Assembly (NCBI GenBank): GCA_001414485.1
Contig: LLEY01000207.1
Span: 31,156-95,155 of the forward strand
Origin: Calycina herbarum
Taxonomy: Eukaryota > Ascomycota > Leotiomycetes > Helotiales > Pezizellaceae
Direction of reading: 5' to 3'
DNA length: 64,000 nt
Part shown: positions 59,664-64,000 of the stretch, piece by piece
Numbering within the stretch: the first letter of the stretch is position 1
How the letters are laid out: the number at the start of each line of letters is the position of its first letter
Program-made: the position numbers and the translations under genes
Notes under the pieces: generated by a model
The model's input: only the letters and a program-made list of their open reading frames with translations
The model's database searches: none
Told to the model about the DNA's origin: nothing

Positions 59664-61737
59664 CTAGATCTCCAAAGTAACCTTCTGCCCCTTAACCCTC
59701 CCAATAACCTGACTAGGTGCATACTTAGGAATAACCTCATCATCATGCAACATCTCAAACTCCTCCGTCGCATCACGCCCCATAAAATTCATAATCGCCT
59801 GCGGTCCACCAGGGTGCTCCTCCAACCAATCACTCAGATCCATCACAACACCCTTCACCACCACCCAGAGATCTTCCTTGGTGTTATGTTTGGCCACCTC
59901 CTCCATGGTGTATTCCTTCTCGGGAACGCTGAATTTGGCAGGTTTACCTGCCTGCCCAACCTTTCCTGGGTCCGTGGAGGATCCATTCATGACTGGACCT
60001 GCTGAGGTTTGAGACTGGTGGTCTTGTTTGGAGCCGGTGCCGTTGGAGGAGCCGGATTGGTTGTCCCATTCAACGGTCACTTTACCAGGTTGAGATGGGT
60101 CGATGTGTAGGGATATTTGGCCTAGACGTGATGCTGCAGCACCAACTGAACCCTTGAGCGCGTTTTGGAAAAGATAATTGCTTGCAGTATCACCAGCGAC
60201 ACGACCGTACACCACACATCCGAGAAGTGACGAACCACCAAGACGGTTGGCACCGTGAACACCACCAGCAAGTTCTCCACATGCATAGAGACCCTCGAAT
60301 GGCTTTCCTTCCGAGTTGAGAATTTGTGCTTGGTCGTTAATTTCAATACCACCCATGGTGAAGTGAAGAACTGGTTCCATAACAGCAACGTGGAAATCAT
60401 CATCGATATCAAGCGGACCGTTGTGGAAGAACTTCTTTCCATATGGATCCTTCTTCTTTCCATCGGCGATTTCGTTGTATGCTTTGAATGTGCTTTGGAG
60501 ATGTTCTGGTGTGCAACCGATTTCCTTTGCGAGTTGCTTTCCGGTCATCTTCTTCATCAGACCACGACCGGAGTAATGACGGGTGTGGAAATCGAGGACA
60601 TTTGATGCCTTGGAGTTGAGAAGAAGTCTGACAGGGAATAATCCCTTCTCCTTCTCCTTCCACATCTCGCCGGAAACGTAATCTCGGTGACCAAGCTCGT
60701 CACAGAATCTGTCACCAGCTCCGTTGAGAAGAAGACCACCCTCACCACGAAGAGCCTCTGCAGCCAAGAACTTCCACTTGGAGCCGGGATCCTTAGGATC
60801 AACGAGACCTGTTGGGTGAACTTGAACTTTGTCCATATCGATTCCATTTCCACCAATAGCCATAACCATCTTTTGTCCATCACCTGTAGCGTGTGTACCG
60901 TTGGTAGATGAGAGGTTGAAAGTATCTGGTCGATGCTTCTTGAGGAGGGAGGTCTCTGTGAAATCTGCGGCATATCCACCAGTGGCAAGAATTACTGGTC
61001 CGTCAATAGAAGATGATTCTCCGCCGAACTCGTATGTGACACCGGTGATTTTGTTTCCATCCTTGTTGATACCAGTCACTCTGGCCTTCTTGATAATCTG
61101 CACACGCTCAGGCTCCTTTTCTGCGAGCTCCTCTAACCGTTGCATCAGAGCATATGTAATTGCCATGCCGGGGAATTTGGCATCGTGCCCTCGGTGAGTT
61201 CTCGGTTGTGAGTGACCTCTGAAATATAAATTAGCATATGATTCCTCCAAGACTGTGCCTGGAGAGATCAGACATACCCCAATCGGGAAACAAGCGTAAG
61301 ATCTAGGTTGAAAACATCCTGAAGCCATTCAACAGCCGAAGCGGATTTGTATGTCAAGACCTTGATCAAATCTGGTCTCGCCTTGTCTCGTGCAGACTTT
61401 AGGGTATCATCGTAAAATTGTTTGACGCTATCTTGGATCCCTTCATCGACTTGTGTTCGGGTCAGGGCAGCGTTGATTCCGGATGTGGCCTTTGTAGAGT
61501 TGCCTCCAAAGAAACCTGGATGGCAAAGTTAGCTGATCACACTTAGTGGTTTGATTTCTGGATTTGGAACATACCTTGCTTATCGAGGACTACTACATTG
61601 CCACCTGCGAGGTAGATTGTGTGTGCTGCACTCAGGCCGGACACTGTTTTCGGTCAGCTGCAATTCATTGAGAGGGGCATTGCCCGTGGGCAGAAGAACG
61701 TACATCCGCCTCCAACAACAATAACTCTGGGTGTCAT
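59664..61737 (-). CDS. Soluble fumarate reductase (OSM1-like) with C-terminal cytochrome b5 domain
   Basis: Four exons: 61737-61704, 61643-61575, 61515-61278, 61218-59664; 631 aa. It should reduce fumarate to succinate using FAD, helping reoxidise cofactors under low oxygen. MTPRVIVVGGG|LSGLSAAHTIYLAGGNVVVLDK is the FAD-binding start, followed by FFGGNSTKATSGIN, GHSQPRTHRGHD (active-site region), VHPTGLVDP and ANRLGGSSLLGCVVYGR. A Gly/Ser/Gln-rich linker leads to a cytochrome b5 domain with HPGG and a downstream His (MLHDDE) as likely heme ligands. The b5 fusion is usual in filamentous fungi and absent from yeast Osm1. The frame stays open 119 codons upstream of the ATG but without another ATG. 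Confidence 0.93.
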
Positions 61738-63066
61738 GGTGACTTTGTGGATGCGCGAGATAAAAGAGGAGAAGAGCAAGGCAATGGGGGAATAATTATG
61801 AGTTTGTAGAGAGTTCGCAGCGAAAGCAGAAGTTGTGAGGAATGTGATGGTTTTGTGTTGATCCACGAGCGCCACTAGAGTGTTGGAGAGAGTGTGAGAG
61901 TCTGGGGGAGGAAATGCCGAGGTCCCGAAGGCTGCTTTGATTCGGCGAATGTGAGCAGTCGTGAAGTCAGCACCTGTCACTCGATTCGACGACGCCCAAT
62001 AGTGGAGTCCGGGGACGGCCTTTGATGGAAGCGCAGTTGCAAAAGGAAACGAACGATTTTGCGGAGAAGAGAGCAGCGGTCTAAAAACACTCAATTGTTT
62101 GCTTCCTTCCAGAATAATTCAATTTAGCGGTAAGTAAACCAAGAGAATAACGTCAATATCTCTCCTCTCCCATTCAAGGCTTGGGAACCGTCTCATGTCA
62201 TCTTTCGAGTCACGAGCGAGATTCAGTTCTATCCTGCAAAAAAACAGCGCACCGATTTCCAGCATGTGAAAGATCCCCTTTCGTGGCCCCAAAACCCGCG
62301 CCCCACTCTTTTCCCCTTCTCCAGCTTTTCGGTGCCAGCGACTCATGTTGCATAATACACTTGCATCAGATGACCCTCCCCGAATAAGCAATTGGGATTT
62401 CCGTACCTTTTCACATGTGAAAGATGGTTAGCTAGAACGTGAAAACTGTCGATTTTCATGGTGAATAATTGATGCTCTGCGAGCTTCAAAATCGCTGTGG
62501 CAAACAGCTTCTCTATGAATTGAAATATGAGTGGAGAGGCGGGCACCAAAACAAGCTCGCTTTTTTCGGCTTAGAAAGGCGCGAGGTGGATCGTGGGGAG
62601 CTGTCTGAGAACTGTGATTTATTTGACAACAAAAGCTAGTAAAATGAGTTTGGTGCTTGAGCTAAGAGGCCGGTATCGCTACTACTTACTGATCCTTTCG
62701 TACCTTTCCAAACTTATCAGACTTTGTCGCTGTGAGGCTTCTCTCCTATGCAGAACTTTCGCCAAATTAAATCTGTAGAATCTCGTTGTGCAAAAATAAC
62801 CTAGATATCTGGAAAATTCAACTTCAGATGTCCGCGATTCTTTGGTTCAATGCTTTATTATAAAGTTGGAGCAATGAAACGTAGTAGAAGAGTGATGGTC
62901 AATCATGTCAACTTGGGTCGCCTATGGAAAGAACACATTGTTTATTTCCTAGTGCTACCTAGGTAGCGAAGCTAGCCAAAACCCGTCCTGTCATAACATT
63001 CATAAGAAATTCGCATACTTTCCACCAGAGGTAAAAGCGTTGTCCATCAAGCTGCCATGCCCTGCA
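61738..63066. other. Intergenic region upstream of the fumarate reductase
   Basis: Promoter of the reductase and 3' region of the gene at the right edge. An open frame overlaps 61738-62094 on the minus strand but starts without ATG. Nothing else recognised. Confidence 0.45.
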
Positions 63067-63824
63067 CTACTTTCCACCGGTTTTTTTGGCATCCATCATT
63101 TCCCGAATAAATGGTGGCATCGCGGCGACCAATTCTGGGGGTAGTGGTTTATCCTCTGGCCACATAGTCGATTTGGCTCGAAGCTCCTCGCCACTAATTG
63201 TGGCAAATGGACCTTTTGGAATTCTCACCATACGTGCTTGCTCTCCTGTTCCCACGACCTGGAGATCACTTCCTGCACCTGGCCCAATGGGGTTTCCCTT
63301 GAGCAAGTCCACGCTCATGTGTAAACCCTCCTCAACCCAGAAGCGGAAAGTCTCTCGATTCCTTCTATAGCCCCCCTTAGCAAACCCCTTATCTGGCAAG
63401 AAAACCAACTCGTTGGCGGAAATGCCCTTGGATAGCTGCTTCCAGGTCGTGATACCCATATCGATAGATTCGAAGCCTAGCATCAATGGTCTTCCCATGT
63501 TGAAGCGCATGTCATTTGGAACCGCCTCGTCGAGTGCATCCATCTTGCGGGCACAGCGTCCAAGGGATTTGTCGTCGTAGTAGTTGACTTTGGCTGCGTA
63601 TTGCTCCTCGAACTCCTTCTCGGGGATGATGCTCTTTCGGAATCCAAATTGAGCACCAGTGAGATCGATATAGTATTTCTCATTGTCGACCGTGGTGACT
63701 TTCCAGACTTCGTGAAGACCAGGGGAGACTTCAAGTGCCTCATTTCCTGAGGGGTCGATGGTAAAAAATTGAATTTCGGGGTTCTTGATTTCGACGGAGA
63801 CCTCTTCAACATGCGTAGTGACAT
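63067..63824 (-). CDS. 3' exon of an unrecognised gene (partial)
   Basis: A 758-nt open exon from an acceptor at 63825-63826 (branch-like CTGAC, then TAATAG) to a stop at 63067. The first two bases complete a codon from an upstream exon. About 252 residues are encoded, soluble, with a strand-rich stretch (HEVWKVTTVDNEKYYIDLTG, GAQFGFRKSIIP) and a C-terminal IREMMDAKKTGGK. I recognise no family. Upstream exons are not visible in the last 176 nt of the window, so the gene is truncated by the window edge. Confidence 0.75.
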
Positions 63825-63886
63825 CTATTACTAGTCAGCTCCTGCCGTATGGAAAGTTGTGCCAAATATGAAGGACAATTGGAAAT

Positions 63887-63954
63887 ATTCTCCGAGAAGG
63901 TTTGGGAGAATGAGAAAATCGAAATCTTAAATCTCCCAAACATTCTTGGAGAAT
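63887..63954. repeat. Inverted repeat / hairpin, 23-nt arms
   Basis: Arms at 63887-63909 and 63932-63954 match at 21 of 23 positions around GTTTGGGAGA / TCTCCCAAAC, with a 22-nt AT-rich spacer. It lies in the apparent intron of the edge gene, about 25 nt before the poly-G run. Confidence 0.6.
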
Positions 63955-63979
63955 GTGTCCTTGAAGATCTGAAGTTTTT

Positions 63980-64000
63980 GGGGGGGGGGGGGGGGGGGGG
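63980..64000. repeat. Poly-G homopolymer at window end
   Basis: Twenty-one consecutive G residues end the window. In a genome with few other long G runs this may be an assembly or sequencing end artefact rather than biology. Confidence 0.7.

Noticed and set aside
61738..62094. 119-codon N-terminal extension of fumarate reductase, possibly a mitochondrial presequence
   Set aside because: The open frame starts with TTG and contains no ATG before 61737, so it is more likely the 5'UTR. An upstream exon supplying an ATG was not found.
1..64000. CRISPR arrays, operons and bacterial-type mobile elements
   Set aside because: The window is eukaryotic, with intron-containing genes. No regularly spaced repeats or insertion sequences were seen.

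Overview
The window is nuclear DNA from a filamentous ascomycete. Genes carry several short introns (mostly 46-90 nt) with GTAAGT-like donors and CTAAC/CTGAC branch points. The gene set fits a Pezizomycotina plant-associated fungus: a DHHC palmitoyltransferase of the PFA4 type, a beta-flanking protein, a HeLo-like/NACHT/ankyrin NLR and a fungal Sin3. A leotiomycete (Helotiales/Sclerotiniaceae-like) is my best guess, but this is an inference from overall resemblance and I could not search a database.

Layout. 1.5-5.0 kb: copper P-type ATPase (+). 5.0-8.6 kb: long gene-poor stretch with an AT-rich relic. 8.6-10.3 kb: OLA1/YchF-type ATPase (-) with eight exons and two apparent GC-AG introns. 10.3-14.9 kb: gene-poor, with diverged duplicated sequence and one possible orphan ORF. 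14.9-15.6 kb: beta-flanking protein (+). 16.3-18.4 kb: DHA2-type MFS exporter (-). 19.9-21.4 kb: PFA4-type palmitoyltransferase (+). 22.3-24.0 kb: vacuolar-type zinc CDF transporter (-). 25.8-26.8 kb: small DUF202 membrane protein (-). 28.5-31.5 kb: GH3 beta-glucosidase with PA14 insertion (+). 32.3-34.5 kb: TED1/CDC1-like metallophosphoesterase (+).

34.5-40.3 kb is an accessory block. It holds an AT-rich tract with a 414-bp terminal-inverted-repeat element, a decayed gene, an aspartic-protease homologue that lacks the catalytic DTG motifs, and a piggyBac-like transposase tail with a stop codon. 40.4-46.3 kb: ankyrin protein (+), a small secreted protein with zinc-deaminase-like motifs (-), and a secreted SGNH hydrolase (+) divergent from it. 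47.5-53.2 kb: Sin3 corepressor (-). 54.5-58.0 kb: HeLo-like/NACHT/ankyrin NLR (+). 58.2-58.9 kb: unrecognised gene (-). 59.7-61.7 kb: fumarate reductase fused to cytochrome b5 (-). 63.1-63.8 kb: 3' exon of an unrecognised gene (-) that runs off the window, followed by a hairpin and a poly-G run.

The conserved genes are ordinary cell functions: copper and zinc handling, protein palmitoylation, GPI/ER phosphodiesterase activity, chromatin repression and redox metabolism. They are not an operon-like unit. The most interesting candidate is the secreted CAE/PC...C protein at 42.1-43.0 kb, which shares a ~1-kb divergent promoter with a secreted SGNH hydrolase. Next come the NLR with its P-loop on a 25-nt microexon and the catalytically dead-looking aspartic protease. 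All exon coordinates were read by eye from splice consensus, reading frame and family conservation.
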